Positions 1-8,062 of a DNA stretch of 64,000 nt are shown here, in pieces. Location: the NCBI RefSeq assembly GCF_900156825.1, contig NZ_FTOV01000006.1, forward strand, positions 124,001-188,000. The letters are read 5' to 3'. The notes beneath the pieces were generated by a model. That model did not search any database. It was not told the DNA's origin and worked only from the letters and a program-made list of their open reading frames with translations. Both the position numbers and the translations under genes were made by a program. Numbering within the stretch: position 1 is the stretch's first letter; each line of letters opens with the position of its first letter. The stretch comes from Chryseobacterium gambrini. Its GTDB lineage: Bacteria > Bacteroidota > Bacteroidia > Flavobacteriales > Weeksellaceae.

Positions 1-133
1 AATTATCAACATCTTTATAATACACCCCAGCTAATCCGGATCCATCATCATTCTTTAGATTAATAATTTGTGATTGACTTTTACAGTTCATTGAGATAAG
101 ACTCAATAATAATATTGCTATATACTTTTTCAT
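1..133 (-). CDS. Lipoprotein, N-terminal fragment (runs off the window)
   Basis: The gene reads leftwards off the window, so only its first 44 codons are visible. It begins MKKYIAILLLSLISMNCKS, a short hydrophobic signal followed by a Cys at residue 17, which fits a lipoprotein signal peptide with an atypical lipobox (SMNC). Its ATG lies 11 bp downstream of the stop of the larger lipoprotein gene at 145-1728 on the same strand, so the two are probably co-transcribed. The mature part that can be seen (about 28 residues) matches no family I recognise. An outer-membrane or periplasmic lipoprotein is the likely location; function unknown. Confidence 0.6.
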   Translation of the reverse strand, partial: MKKYIAILLLSLISMNCKSQSQIINLKNDDGSGLAGVYYKDVDN

Positions 134-144
134 TTTAATTTCTT

Positions 145-1728
145 TTAATTACATAGTGTAGATACTACATTTCCATTTTCTAAAGTTAATTTATTCCAAT
201 TGGTAACATTATTACCATCGTTTGCTTTATATAAAGATATTCCAAAATTAGCAAATCGTTCTAAAAATGTACCTTCTCTATTAGGAGAAGTGTCTGCATA
301 TAATTTTGTCAATGGAGCATTCATAAATTCAAATATTTTTGCTTCAGAAGTATTGCTGTTTATTTTAGGGTTTTGGCTCATATCTGAAGTTAAAGCATTT
401 AACAATTGCTGTGGATCATCAATTTTTATGGCATATATCTGATTGTTTCCGTTGTCATCTTTGCATACAACCATCATTACAACTTCGCTATTGTGGGGAT
501 TATAAACATTCTGATATAAAAAGTAAAGAGAATACACATCCGTCCAACTGAACATAGGTACTGCGCCTGGATATTGATGCGTATGTATCACTCCATAAAA
601 AAGTGTTCCGGCATTTAATGTGACTTCACTGCTTGTTCCTGGCGGTACAACTATATTGGAGTACACACCAGCAAAACTTTTCTGGAGACTATTCCCATGT
701 TCTATGGTATCATTCAGTTTTGTCTGTAAGTTTTGGATAATCGGTTTTATGTTTGCTTTCGTAGGTTTTAGCAAATTTTTGAGATTCTCACAATGATCTT
801 GAGGCAGGGTAACAGGTGTACTTCCGTTACAGTTTGGTGCTACCCTGTAAAAAGCTCTGCTCAATCCGCAGGGATCGGGATCAGGGATCGGAAGCGGAGT
901 TCCGCCACCGCCACCCCCTTCCGGATAGCCATAAATTACGACTCCTGTTTCAGGATCGGGATAAGTAAATACAAGAGTGGTGGAGTGGGAACAGCTTTCC
1001 GTTTGGCATATATTGCAACCGTCACAGGCTCCAGATCCATGGTGTGTACAGTGTCTTATAATCACGCAGATAACTTCATAAACTACCTGCACTCTTCCGT
1101 TTTGCGTGGTGGTTTCTGTTGCCAAAGCATCCCCGAAGCGAGGAGCATGAAAGACAATCCTGTTGTTCTGCTCCCCCAGTTTATCATCAACAAAAAGATC
1201 CTGCGGAATATTGGAGAAAACCTCATTTCCAAAGGTATAATTATCCGTAGCCATGAAAGTACAGAACAGGCTTTCCCTTTTCTGCACATCAATAGAGGGG
1301 TCAAAAACCACTCTTCTCAGCTCATCATTGGTAATATTGTTTATTGCCTTTACGGTATTTTCTTTATTATCAATCAGGGCAAAGAAAACAGAACTCATGG
1401 TCGCATTGTCCTCTGACAAAGGGATGACAAGGGAGGTAGAATTTTCTGTCTTTACAATTCTCATCTTATCCCAGATCGGCATTCCCTCCTGATCCGGCAT
1501 AGCAGAAAGGAAATTTTTCTCCCTGTTGTAGGCTTCCAGAATATCTACATAATCTAAGGTAGTTTTGGCAAAGGCTCCGCCTTTTTTAGAATGTTTAAAG
1601 AAATCTCTGTTGTTTCTTTGCGGGTTTTTCTCTGCCTGTATAAAGTCTTCATTTCTGCAAGACCAAAGAAGCGTGAGAAAGGCTATCAGGAAAGACAGCC
1701 GGAGAATAATTTTTCTCTTCATAGTCAT
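145..1728 (-). CDS. Lipoprotein with Cys-rich cluster and JAMM-like HxH...SxxD motif
   Basis: A 527-residue protein with a lipoprotein signal (hydrophobic stretch ending LLWSC, Cys24). A Cys/His cluster lies near residues 219-250 (C235, C238, C241, C246, CDGCNIC within it), then a Gly run and a PDPDPCG linker around residues 275-290. Around residues 380-397 the sequence GVIHTHQYPGAVPMFSWTD gives H382, H384, S394 and D397. This resembles the JAB/JAMM metalloprotease signature HxH-x7-SxxD, but with nine rather than seven residues in the gap. I infer a possible zinc peptidase-like fold; a degenerate or unrelated motif is possible. An alternative start is Met3 at 1722. The following gene (1-133) also encodes a lipoprotein, suggesting a two-gene unit. 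Confidence 0.75.
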   Translation of the reverse strand: MTMKRKIILRLSFLIAFLTLLWSCRNEDFIQAEKNPQRNNRDFFKHSKKGGAFAKTTLDYVDILEAYNREKNFLSAMPDQEGMPIWDKMRIVKTENSTSLVIPLSEDNATMSSVFFALIDNKENTVKAINNITNDELRRVVFDPSIDVQKRESLFCTFMATDNYTFGNEVFSNIPQDLFVDDKLGEQNNRIVFHAPRFGDALATETTTQNGRVQVVYEVICVIIRHCTHHGSGACDGCNICQTESCSHSTTLVFTYPDPETGVVIYGYPEGGGGGGTPLPIPDPDPCGLSRAFYRVAPNCNGSTPVTLPQDHCENLKNLLKPTKANIKPIIQNLQTKLNDTIEHGNSLQKSFAGVYSNIVVPPGTSSEVTLNAGTLFYGVIHTHQYPGAVPMFSWTDVYSLYFLYQNVYNPHNSEVVMMVVCKDDNGNNQIYAIKIDDPQQLLNALTSDMSQNPKINSNTSEAKIFEFMNAPLTKLYADTSPNREGTFLERFANFGISLYKANDGNNVTNWNKLTLENGNVVSTLCN

Positions 1729-1897
1729 TTTGTTTTTTATGGGTTAAATATACTCTCTTCTATATAGATGCATTATTTTGTCTTTGGGTTGGAAAAGATT
1801 TAAAAAAAAATTCGATCTATATGTGAACATGGACAAAACTAATACGTAATTTCACTTCTGCCCACAACTAAAGTTTTAAAATCCGCCACAAAAGTTT

Positions 1898-1905
1898 TAA
1901 TTTTG
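1898..1905 (+). promoter_or_regulatory. Putative -7 box (TAATTTTG) of the XRE gene
   Basis: TAATTTTG matches the flavobacterial -7 consensus TAnnTTTG and lies 42 bp upstream of the ATG at 1947. No good -33 TTTG is seen at the usual distance, so this is a weak call. Confidence 0.35.
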
Positions 1906-1946
1906 AAATATAAAAAACAGTAAATTAGCTGAAAAATTATTAGAAT

Positions 1947-2342
1947 ATGTCTTTAGGAACCAAACTGAGAGCGCTGAGAACAGAAAGAAATTTATCGCAG
2001 ACACAAGTCGCTATGGAGCTTGATGTTTCGCAGACCGCATACTGCAAATGGGAAAGCGACCAGACCAAACCGGGAATTGACAATCTGCTGAAAATCTCTG
2101 AATTCTATGAAACGGATATTTATGATTTACTGAAAGACGAAGGATATACACAAATAAATAAGGAGAATAGTGTTAATGAAAATTCTAGTAATAATATGAT
2201 TCAAAATCAAACAAACAACTATAATGCTTCAGAAAAACTCATTGAGCAATACGAAGAACGCATCAAAGAGCTTCAGGAAAGAAATCAGGAGCTGAAAGAC
2301 CAGATTGAATTCTGGAAAAATAAAGGAGAAAGCAAAACGTAG
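1947..2342 (+). CDS. XRE-family HTH regulator with C-terminal coiled coil
   Basis: A 131-residue cytoplasmic DNA-binding protein. Residues 1-62 form a Cro/C1-type helix-turn-helix: LGTKLRALRTERNLSQTQVA leads into the recognition helix around VSQTAYCKWESDQTKPG. After an Asn-rich linker (about residues 70-92) the C-terminus (EKLIEQYEERIKELQERNQ and on) is strongly heptad-like and should form a coiled coil, probably for dimerisation. The protein is monocistronic, between a divergent lipoprotein gene and a 40-bp hairpin repeat array. Stand-alone regulators of this shape are common in Chryseobacterium; the target is unknown. There is no adjacent toxin gene. Confidence 0.9.
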   Translation: MSLGTKLRALRTERNLSQTQVAMELDVSQTAYCKWESDQTKPGIDNLLKISEFYETDIYDLLKDEGYTQINKENSVNENSSNNMIQNQTNNYNASEKLIEQYEERIKELQERNQELKDQIEFWKNKGESKT

Positions 2343-2350
2343 TCTTTTTT

Positions 2351-2481
2351 CCGAAAGTTTACTGCGGCAGGCAGCCGCGCTCCGGAGCAATCCGAAAACC
2401 CGCTGCACTCTGCACGGAGCTTTCGGAGCATCCGAAAACCTACTGCACTGTGCAGGGAACTTTCGGGAACCCCCGAAAAAA
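2351..2481. repeat. 40-bp tandem palindromic repeat array
   Basis: Three units with an exact 40-bp step begin at about 2351, 2391 and 2431, followed by a partial fourth (CCCCGAAAAA). Units two and three agree at 31 of 40 positions; the first is more diverged. Each unit starts CCGAAA and ends TTTCGG or a variant around a CTGCAC...TGCAG core, so each can fold into a hairpin. The array is far more GC-rich than its surroundings. It could act as a terminator or REP-like element. Confidence 0.7.
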
Positions 2482-2548
2482 TAAATCTACCCCCTCAGCA
2501 GATTTTACGATAAAGAACAATATTTTATCTTAATAAAAATAAATACAA

Positions 2549-3295
2549 ATGAATTCTATTGACCTTCCAAAACTAAGGAATGCAGAATACCTGCAATATG
2601 CCAAAGATTTTACCGCTATTATTAACCTTAATAATCCTGCTGCCTTACAGATAGATACCAAACTCTCTGTTTTTACATCCAAAATTGCAGAGCTGGAAGC
2701 ACTCTTCAAAAAAGCACTTGCCAGTGAAACTACCGCAGAAATTATGCTGCTGGACGAAAGAAGGGATAACGCTATTATAGGAATAAACTATTTTCTGCAA
2801 TCGCAGTCTTATCATTATGAAGCAGATAAAAAGCAGAAAGCCAGACTGCTTCTTGATAATATGGCACTGTATGGAAGCGGTATTGCACGGCTCAATTATC
2901 AGGCAGAAACGGCAACGCTTAATAACATGATCCGGGATTGGGAGAATAAACCGGAGCTTACAGATGCTGTTGCCTTCTTTTCCCTTTCAGCATGGGTAAA
3001 TGAGCTGAAAACAGCTAATGAACTCTTCAATACAAAGTATCTTGCCCGTACACAGGAGTACGGAGATGCCAGTCCCGAAACCATTAAAGGAAAAAGAGAA
3101 GAAACCAATGCGGCATACTATGCTTTAAGAGACAGGATCGATGCGCTTCACCTTTTGGTAGAAACTCCGCCATCGCCATATACTACGGTTATCAATCAGC
3201 TCAATGCGCTTACAGACCAGTACAATGTACTTCTTGTGAACAGAAAAGAAACCGGAGCTGTACCGCAAAAAAATGAAAATCCTCCTTTACAATAA
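2549..3295 (+). CDS. DUF6261-like protein
   Basis: A 248-residue protein with no signal peptide or membrane segment. It is mostly alpha-helical by composition, with a start (MNSIDLPKLRNAEYLQYAKD) that resembles the DUF6261 family found in Bacteroidota, which has no known function; I assign this from memory and cannot run a search. The helical middle (about residues 55-165) is rich in Ala, Leu and charged residues. A strong terminator follows the stop. It is preceded by the 40-bp hairpin array, so it is probably transcribed alone. Codon use looks like its neighbours. Confidence 0.75.
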   Translation: MNSIDLPKLRNAEYLQYAKDFTAIINLNNPAALQIDTKLSVFTSKIAELEALFKKALASETTAEIMLLDERRDNAIIGINYFLQSQSYHYEADKKQKARLLLDNMALYGSGIARLNYQAETATLNNMIRDWENKPELTDAVAFFSLSAWVNELKTANELFNTKYLARTQEYGDASPETIKGKREETNAAYYALRDRIDALHLLVETPPSPYTTVINQLNALTDQYNVLLVNRKETGAVPQKNENPPLQ

Positions 3296-3301
3296 TTTTA
3301 G

Positions 3302-3327
3302 CCCGTCTATACCGACGGGTTTTTTAT
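3302..3327 (+). terminator. Rho-independent terminator after DUF6261-like gene
   Basis: A six-base stem CCCGTC / GACGGG with a six-base loop is followed directly by a T-run (3320-3326), 6 bp after the stop codon. Confidence 0.9.
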
Positions 3328-3384
3328 TGAGAAAACATATCCTTATCTTTACGTTGTATTAAACTTTAAACTAATTTCAGAATT

Positions 3385-3499
3385 AACCACAAAACGCACA
3401 AAAGACAATGTTAAAGTGTTTTCTATTATAATGAAAGCGCTCAAAAGAATAAAAATCAAAGATTAAAAAGTTTAGCTATCTTTTGTCACTTTTGCGGTT
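3385..3499. repeat. MITE-like element, family A copy 1
   Basis: The ends form 20-bp imperfect inverted repeats: AACCACAAAACGCACAAAAG at 3385-3404 and CTTTTGTCACTTTTGCGGTT at 3480-3499 (16 of 20 paired). The interior (TTAAAG..., GCGCTCAAAAGAATAAAA, ATCAAAGAT) recurs at 38318-38472 in the same order, and both copies are flanked by AAACTAATTTCAG on the left and AAAGTTTAA on the right. No transposase is encoded. Confidence 0.7.
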
Positions 3500-3549
3500 C
3501 AATAAAAAAGTTTAATGATTGTCCGTAATTTGTCATCATTGAAAAACCT

Positions 3550-3655
3550 TTGAGTTCTTTGCTGAGTGAATAGTTTATGCTGAGCTTGTCGAAGCACCTT
3601 TGCGAACTTAAAACAGTTGGTATATAAAAAGAATCTTAGCGATCTTTGCGTTAAA
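3550..3655. repeat. Dispersed repeat family B, copy 1
   Basis: The order CTTTGCTGAGTG, CTTTGCGAACTTAAAA, AATCTTAGCGATCTTTGCGTTAA matches copies at about 52438-52515 and the 185-bp tandem array at 58531-59046. In this copy a 20-odd-bp segment with GCTGAGCTTGTCGAAGCA interrupts the unit. Confidence 0.65.
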
Positions 3656-3749
3656 ATTAAGCATTATGATCAATGACGGATAATCAAAAAAAAGTTTAAA
3701 CAGATTTAATATGTACTAAAAGAAGTTGATATAAACAATACATTAAATT

Positions 3750-5027
3750 TTGAACCAAAATATTCCATTAGCTGAAAAATTAAGACCCAAAACACTGGAC
3801 GATGTTCTCGGGCAGGAACATTTAACCGGAGAGAAAGGCACGATCCGGAAAATGCTGGAAAACAATTCTCTGAATTCTCTGATTTTCTGGGGACCTCCCG
3901 GAACCGGAAAAACCACTCTGGCGGAAATTATTTCTGAAAAGTCGGGAAGGAAATTCTATAAGCTTTCTGCGGTTTCTTCGGGAGTAAAAGATGTAAGAGA
4001 TGTAATAGAAGATGCCAAAAAGCAGAATCTTTTTTCCGGAAAATCGCCGATTTTGTTTATTGATGAAATTCACCGTTTTAACAAATCTCAGCAGGATTCT
4101 CTTCTTCATGCCGTAGAAAAAGGCTGGATTGTCTTAATCGGTGCGACAACCGAAAACCCGAGCTTTGAAGTGGTTTCGGCTTTGCTTTCCAGAAGTCAGG
4201 TCTACGTTTTAAAAGCATTGACCTATGAAAAACTGGAAGAACTGATTGATACAGCTTCCGAAAAATTCAATCAGGATGAAAAAACATCGTTCAAAATCAT
4301 TGAAAAAGAAGCTTTTATCCAATATTCGGGAGGCGATGCAAGAAAGCTGATTAATTCTGTGGAGTTGGTTTTAAATCAATATAAAAATTCCAAGAAAACA
4401 GAAATCAAGAACGAAGATGTGCTGGAAGTTTTGCAGGAAACCATGGCGCTTTATGATAAAAACGGAGAACAGCATTACGATATTATTTCGGCTTTCATTA
4501 AATCCATGCGCGGAAGCGATCCGAACGGAACCGTCTATTGGCTGGCTCGAATGATCGCGGGGGGAGAAGACATTAAGTTTATTGCAAGAAGGATGTTAAT
4601 TTTGGCTTCCGAAGATATCGGTCTTGCCAATCCGAATGCGTTGGTGATTGCCAACAACTGTTTTCAGGCAGTGAACGTGATCGGAAATCCGGAAGCACGA
4701 ATTATCCTGAGTGAAACGGCGGTTTATCTTGCGGTTTCACCAAAGAGCAATTCAACGTACATGGCGATTAATGAAGCTTTGGCATTGGTTAAAAGAACAG
4801 GAAATCTGCCGGTTCCTTTACATTTAAGAAATGCACCCACAAAACTGATGAAAGATCTGGATTACGGAAAGGAGTACAAATATGCCCATTCTTACGACGG
4901 CAATTTCGTGGATCAGGATTTTCTTCCGGAAGAAATTAAAGATATAAAATTGTACGAACCGGGAAACAACGCCACCGAAAAGAAGATCTACGAAGAATTA
5001 AAGAAAAAATGGAACAATAAATACTGA
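3750..5027 (+). CDS. rarA: Replication-associated recombination protein A (AAA+ ATPase)
   Basis: A 425-residue AAA+ ATPase of the RarA/MgsA/WRNIP1 family, acting in the cytoplasm at stalled or gapped replication forks. The family N-terminus PLAEKLRPKTLDDVLGQEHL is intact. Walker A GPPGTGKT begins near residue 49, Walker B is FIDEIH (D105, E106), sensor 1 is GATTENPSF, and the C-terminal tetramerisation part (SMRGSDPNGTVYWLARM, NNCFQA) is present. Length is typical. The start is TTG: an in-frame stop lies two codons upstream and the next ATG would delete the conserved N-terminus. It stands alone between repeat-bearing gaps. Identity is certain; the TTG start is an inference. Confidence 0.95.
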   Translation: MNQNIPLAEKLRPKTLDDVLGQEHLTGEKGTIRKMLENNSLNSLIFWGPPGTGKTTLAEIISEKSGRKFYKLSAVSSGVKDVRDVIEDAKKQNLFSGKSPILFIDEIHRFNKSQQDSLLHAVEKGWIVLIGATTENPSFEVVSALLSRSQVYVLKALTYEKLEELIDTASEKFNQDEKTSFKIIEKEAFIQYSGGDARKLINSVELVLNQYKNSKKTEIKNEDVLEVLQETMALYDKNGEQHYDIISAFIKSMRGSDPNGTVYWLARMIAGGEDIKFIARRMLILASEDIGLANPNALVIANNCFQAVNVIGNPEARIILSETAVYLAVSPKSNSTYMAINEALALVKRTGNLPVPLHLRNAPTKLMKDLDYGKEYKYAHSYDGNFVDQDFLPEEIKDIKLYEPGNNATEKKIYEELKKKWNNKY

Positions 5028-5034
5028 AACTCTT

Positions 5035-5106
5035 CATTAACCGCAAAAGAGACAAAAGACAAACATCATAAATAATAAGAATACTTAAAGTTCTCAAAAG
5101 AAAAGC
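5035..5106. repeat. MITE-like element, family A, truncated copy
   Basis: Directly after rarA, TTAACCGCAAAAGAGACAAAAG and then a TTCTCAAAAGAA segment repeat the left end and part of the interior of the family A elements at 3385 and 38318. The right inverted end is missing, so this copy looks decayed. Confidence 0.5.
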
Positions 5107-5125
5107 TTTAAGCAATATTACTGAA

Positions 5126-5153
5126 AAAAGGATGCTCAAACGGGCATCCTTTT
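5126..5153. terminator. Bidirectional terminator between rarA and the 147-aa protein gene
   Basis: AAAAGGATGC (5126-5135) pairs perfectly with GCATCCTTTT (5144-5153). The A-run and T-run flanks allow termination of both convergent genes. Confidence 0.85.
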
Positions 5154-5176
5154 CATTTAAAATATGATCTGAGAAA

Positions 5177-5620
5177 TTACTTTCTAGAAGTAGTTACCGA
5201 TACCATTTTCTTACCGTTGCTGGTAATAACCTGAGCATTGTTGATGATATCTCCGTACACTAAGGTTTTTGTATTGGTAAATTCGTACCCGTCAATAAGT
5301 ACCGGTGTATCTGCAGGAAGACCGAACTGAGCGTTCAGTTCATTTACAGGCATTCTGTCGATTACGCCCTGATTGCTTTTCAGTTTATATTCTACCAATC
5401 CGTTATCCGCCAGATAATCGAATTTTTTAAGATTCTGCGGAAGTTCCGTAGCAGATTTATATGCTTTTGAGCTTTGTACAGAGCCTTTATAATTATTATT
5501 ATTAAACATATCTACCGTTCCTACAATATCATTTGCCACTGCAAATTTTGTAGCTGTATTCTTCTGAGCAAACAGCGTAGCAGAAGATAATAATAAAAAA
5601 GAGTAGAGAATTTTTTTCAT
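5177..5620 (-). CDS. Small secreted protein of unknown function
   Basis: A 147-residue protein with a clear signal peptide (MKKILYSFLLLSSATLFAQ), cleaved after the Ala-Gln region typical of this genus, so the mature product of about 128 residues is periplasmic or surface-exposed. There is no lipobox and no membrane segment. The mature part carries an Asn run (about residues 40-44) and a C-terminal half with alternating hydrophobic residues (TPVLIDGYEF, KTLVYGDII, QVITS, KMVSVTTSRK) suggesting beta structure. I recognise no family. It is convergent with rarA across a shared terminator and sits downstream of the DUF2339 gene with a 117-bp gap. Confidence 0.75.
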   Translation of the reverse strand: MKKILYSFLLLSSATLFAQKNTATKFAVANDIVGTVDMFNNNNYKGSVQSSKAYKSATELPQNLKKFDYLADNGLVEYKLKSNQGVIDRMPVNELNAQFGLPADTPVLIDGYEFTNTKTLVYGDIINNAQVITSNGKKMVSVTTSRK

Positions 5621-5737
5621 AATGTTTCTGGAATAAATGACTATTAAAAACGTGATAAATATAGGTATTTTTTATAAAATGTAAATAAAAATTCATAATA
5701 TTTTAACAATCGTTTATCAATAAAAGCTTTTACAAAA

Positions 5738-7951
5738 TTATAAATTCTCAGTTTCCGGCTTGTCTTCTTTATTTTCCACTAAATTTTTAATGATTTTTTT
5801 AAGCCTCTGAAACAGGAACGAGCTTAGCAATAAAATGATTCCCAGAATGATAAAAGCAATAATCCGCGATACATTATCCATTTCCCAGACATCATACAAA
5901 TAAAGCTTCAGGATCGTAACGGCAACCAGCGCAAAGCCGATTTTGCTGTATTCTGAAACATTGTTTTTCAGCCCTCTGTAAATAAAAATGCAGGCAAGAA
6001 CCGCCCAGATAATCGGAAGATACAGAAGACCAAAATGCTTGCTTAAAGCTTTGATGTCTGATATTTTTTCGGCATTCAGCAAAATATAAATGTCGTACAG
6101 TTCGAAGCTTAATGCGGTTACAAAGGCAATAGAAATGAGCCAGTATGATAATTTTAGCCTAAGAAAATGGGAACCGGGTAAAACCTTCAGGATGATGTAA
6201 ATGAATGGAATCCAATACAGAAGATAAAGCCCGTAAAAACCGAAGGATACTTTATGCAGCAGAAAATTGGAAACAATTCCCGGACCTGAAATTACCGTAT
6301 TCAATATAATCAGTACACAAAACAGATAAATAAGATTGGTTTCCGCAGGTTTTGGAATTTCCAGTTTTTTTCTGAACAGTAGAATTGCAAAAATATAATA
6401 CAGCGTAAAAATCATTCCGATACTGAAGATTACAATCCACGGCTGCGCTGAAATATGATACATGATTTCCAGCAGAATCGCAAAATAGATCACGCTGTAG
6501 CTTAATATCGAAAATAAATATTCAAAGAAATCATTAATTTTTTCGTCGTGATCGGGATGTTTTCTCAATAAAAATAAATTGAAAAATGTAGTAACCAACG
6601 TCACGGAACTCGTAAGAAATACTGGATTGAAAACAATATTCAGGCTTTTCGCATCGATATATTCTGTCCAGGTGATGATCTGTGCAATGATGACCAAAGG
6701 AAACAGAACGTAGAAACATTTTCTGAAGATCTGAAGACCGGTTTTCTTCCAGATATACAAAAGGAGCGTTGCTTCGATCGCCCAGACACTTGTAATGAGA
6801 TGTGTCTTGAACTGCAATGCAACGGCTAATGTTAAAAGGCTTACCGTAACTGCGGCAAATACAGAATAATTTATGCCGAATTTCTTTTGGGAATATTCTC
6901 TGAACAGTAAGGCGGAATTTACCAAAGCAAAACCAATCGGGAAAATAATCACAGGTTCATAGCCAAGCTGATCAAAAATATAAGCGAGTCCGATGATGTT
7001 TGTAAAATTAATTAAAACAAGCATCAGAATATCCGATGAAGACATAACTTCTTTCCTGAAGTAATTTTTTAAGGCAAAAAAATAGAAAATAAGGTATCCG
7101 GAAATATAAAAATAAATGCTTAAAAGCTGTGTGGTCTCAAAAGTCCAGTACAAAAGATAAACATAGGTGAAGATAAATGCAATCCATCCGATACTTTTCC
7201 AGTTTTTAAGAAAGGCAACCGCGAGCATCCCCAGATTCAGAACTGTAATGTAGGTAAACAGAAACGGATAATTGCTGTGTCCGGAGCTTACCATCAACGG
7301 CGCTAAAAATCCTCCGAATAAAGAGAAAATAATAAGAATTTCACTTTTATAATAATAGGAGAGTGCGATGCAGATTAAAGTAATAAGGCAGGTAACGGAA
7401 AAAGCAATATTCTGCGAAAACAAATGATATTCCCGAAAAGCAATGGTTGCGGTAAAGTATAAAACGGCAATTCCGCCTCCGGTAATGATAGAAGAAAATA
7501 CAGAATAGTTTTTCCTCAAAAAATGACCAAGTGAAATGATAACAGCTCCTAAAAAGAATCCGATTCCCACTCTGGGTGTTTCTCCGATCCAGTTTTTATC
7601 AATGGCATATTTTACGAAATAACCGATTCCTAAAACCAGCGTAAAAATCCCGATAATGGTTAAAGCATTTTGTTTCAGAAACTCGAAAATGATATTCGTC
7701 CAGTCTTTTCCTTCTTTTTCAGAAGTCTGCTGAATAGTTTCTCTCTCTGCATGAAGAACCGGTTCATCATTCTGTACGGGTAAAGGAATGTTCTGCCATT
7801 CTTTTTCCTCCTGCATTTCAGAAACTTTATTGTCATCTAATTTTGAACTCAGTTCCGAAACCTTTTTTTCTAATCTGCTGATTTTGCTGTTCAGATGATT
7901 AAAAAGGATCAGAATACATAAAATAAGGAGAATAACGATCGAATAAATCAT
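5738..7951 (-). CDS. DUF2339 polytopic membrane protein
   Basis: About 737 residues from the ATG at 7951. The N-terminus has one membrane segment and a short coiled coil (NHLNSKISRLEKKVSELSS), then an acidic linker, then some twenty hydrophobic segments that fill the rest. The stretch ALTIIGIFTLVLGIGYFVKY followed by DKNWIGETPRVGIG and an SSIITGGGIAVLY segment is characteristic of DUF2339 inner-membrane proteins, whose role is unknown. The frame is open to a TTG at 7981, but a TATATTTG promoter box lies at 7970-7977 inside that extension, so I chose the ATG. The C-terminus is a charged tail (ENKEDKPETENL). Confidence 0.88.
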   Translation of the reverse strand: MIYSIVILLILCILILFNHLNSKISRLEKKVSELSSKLDDNKVSEMQEEKEWQNIPLPVQNDEPVLHAERETIQQTSEKEGKDWTNIIFEFLKQNALTIIGIFTLVLGIGYFVKYAIDKNWIGETPRVGIGFFLGAVIISLGHFLRKNYSVFSSIITGGGIAVLYFTATIAFREYHLFSQNIAFSVTCLITLICIALSYYYKSEILIIFSLFGGFLAPLMVSSGHSNYPFLFTYITVLNLGMLAVAFLKNWKSIGWIAFIFTYVYLLYWTFETTQLLSIYFYISGYLIFYFFALKNYFRKEVMSSSDILMLVLINFTNIIGLAYIFDQLGYEPVIIFPIGFALVNSALLFREYSQKKFGINYSVFAAVTVSLLTLAVALQFKTHLITSVWAIEATLLLYIWKKTGLQIFRKCFYVLFPLVIIAQIITWTEYIDAKSLNIVFNPVFLTSSVTLVTTFFNLFLLRKHPDHDEKINDFFEYLFSILSYSVIYFAILLEIMYHISAQPWIVIFSIGMIFTLYYIFAILLFRKKLEIPKPAETNLIYLFCVLIILNTVISGPGIVSNFLLHKVSFGFYGLYLLYWIPFIYIILKVLPGSHFLRLKLSYWLISIAFVTALSFELYDIYILLNAEKISDIKALSKHFGLLYLPIIWAVLACIFIYRGLKNNVSEYSKIGFALVAVTILKLYLYDVWEMDNVSRIIAFIILGIILLLSSFLFQRLKKIIKNLVENKEDKPETENL

Positions 7952-7969
7952 TTTTGCACTTTTGGTTAT

Positions 7970-7977
7970 CAAATATA
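7970..7977 (-). promoter_or_regulatory. -7 box (TATATTTG) of the DUF2339 gene
   Basis: On the minus strand TATATTTG matches TAnnTTTG and sits 18 bp before the chosen ATG at 7951. Its position argues against the upstream TTG start. No clear -33 element was found. Confidence 0.5.
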
Positions 7978-7998
7978 ACAATAAACTTTATACCATAT

Positions 7999-8036
7999 AA
8001 TTAATCCGCCGTAAGTTGCTGTACGGCGGATTAATT
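7999..8036. terminator. 15-bp perfect stem-loop downstream of the C1q-like gene
   Basis: AATTAATCCGCCGTA (7999-8013) pairs perfectly with TACGGCGGATTAATT (8022-8036) around an 8-nt loop. It lies 27 bp past the stop of the minus-strand gene at 8063. A T-run is not prominent, so it may work as a transcript-end stabiliser as well as a terminator. Confidence 0.65.
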
Positions 8037-8062
8037 CTAAAGTAATATTGAAATATAAAAAA

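Larger units (their letters stand above)
3296..3749. other. 454-bp intergenic region carrying two dispersed repeats
   Basis: After the terminator this gap holds a MITE-like element (3385-3499) and a copy of the TTTGCTGAGT...TTTGCG repeat family (about 3550-3655). It also contains the dispersed motif CTGAGCTTGTCGAAG (about 3580-3594), seen again near 50,695. No protein-coding potential is evident. Confidence 0.7.

Noticed and set aside
793..1416. 207-codon plus-strand ORF opposite the JAMM-like lipoprotein
   Set aside because: Shadow frame of a well-formed lipoprotein gene; no signal, domain or ribosome site of its own.
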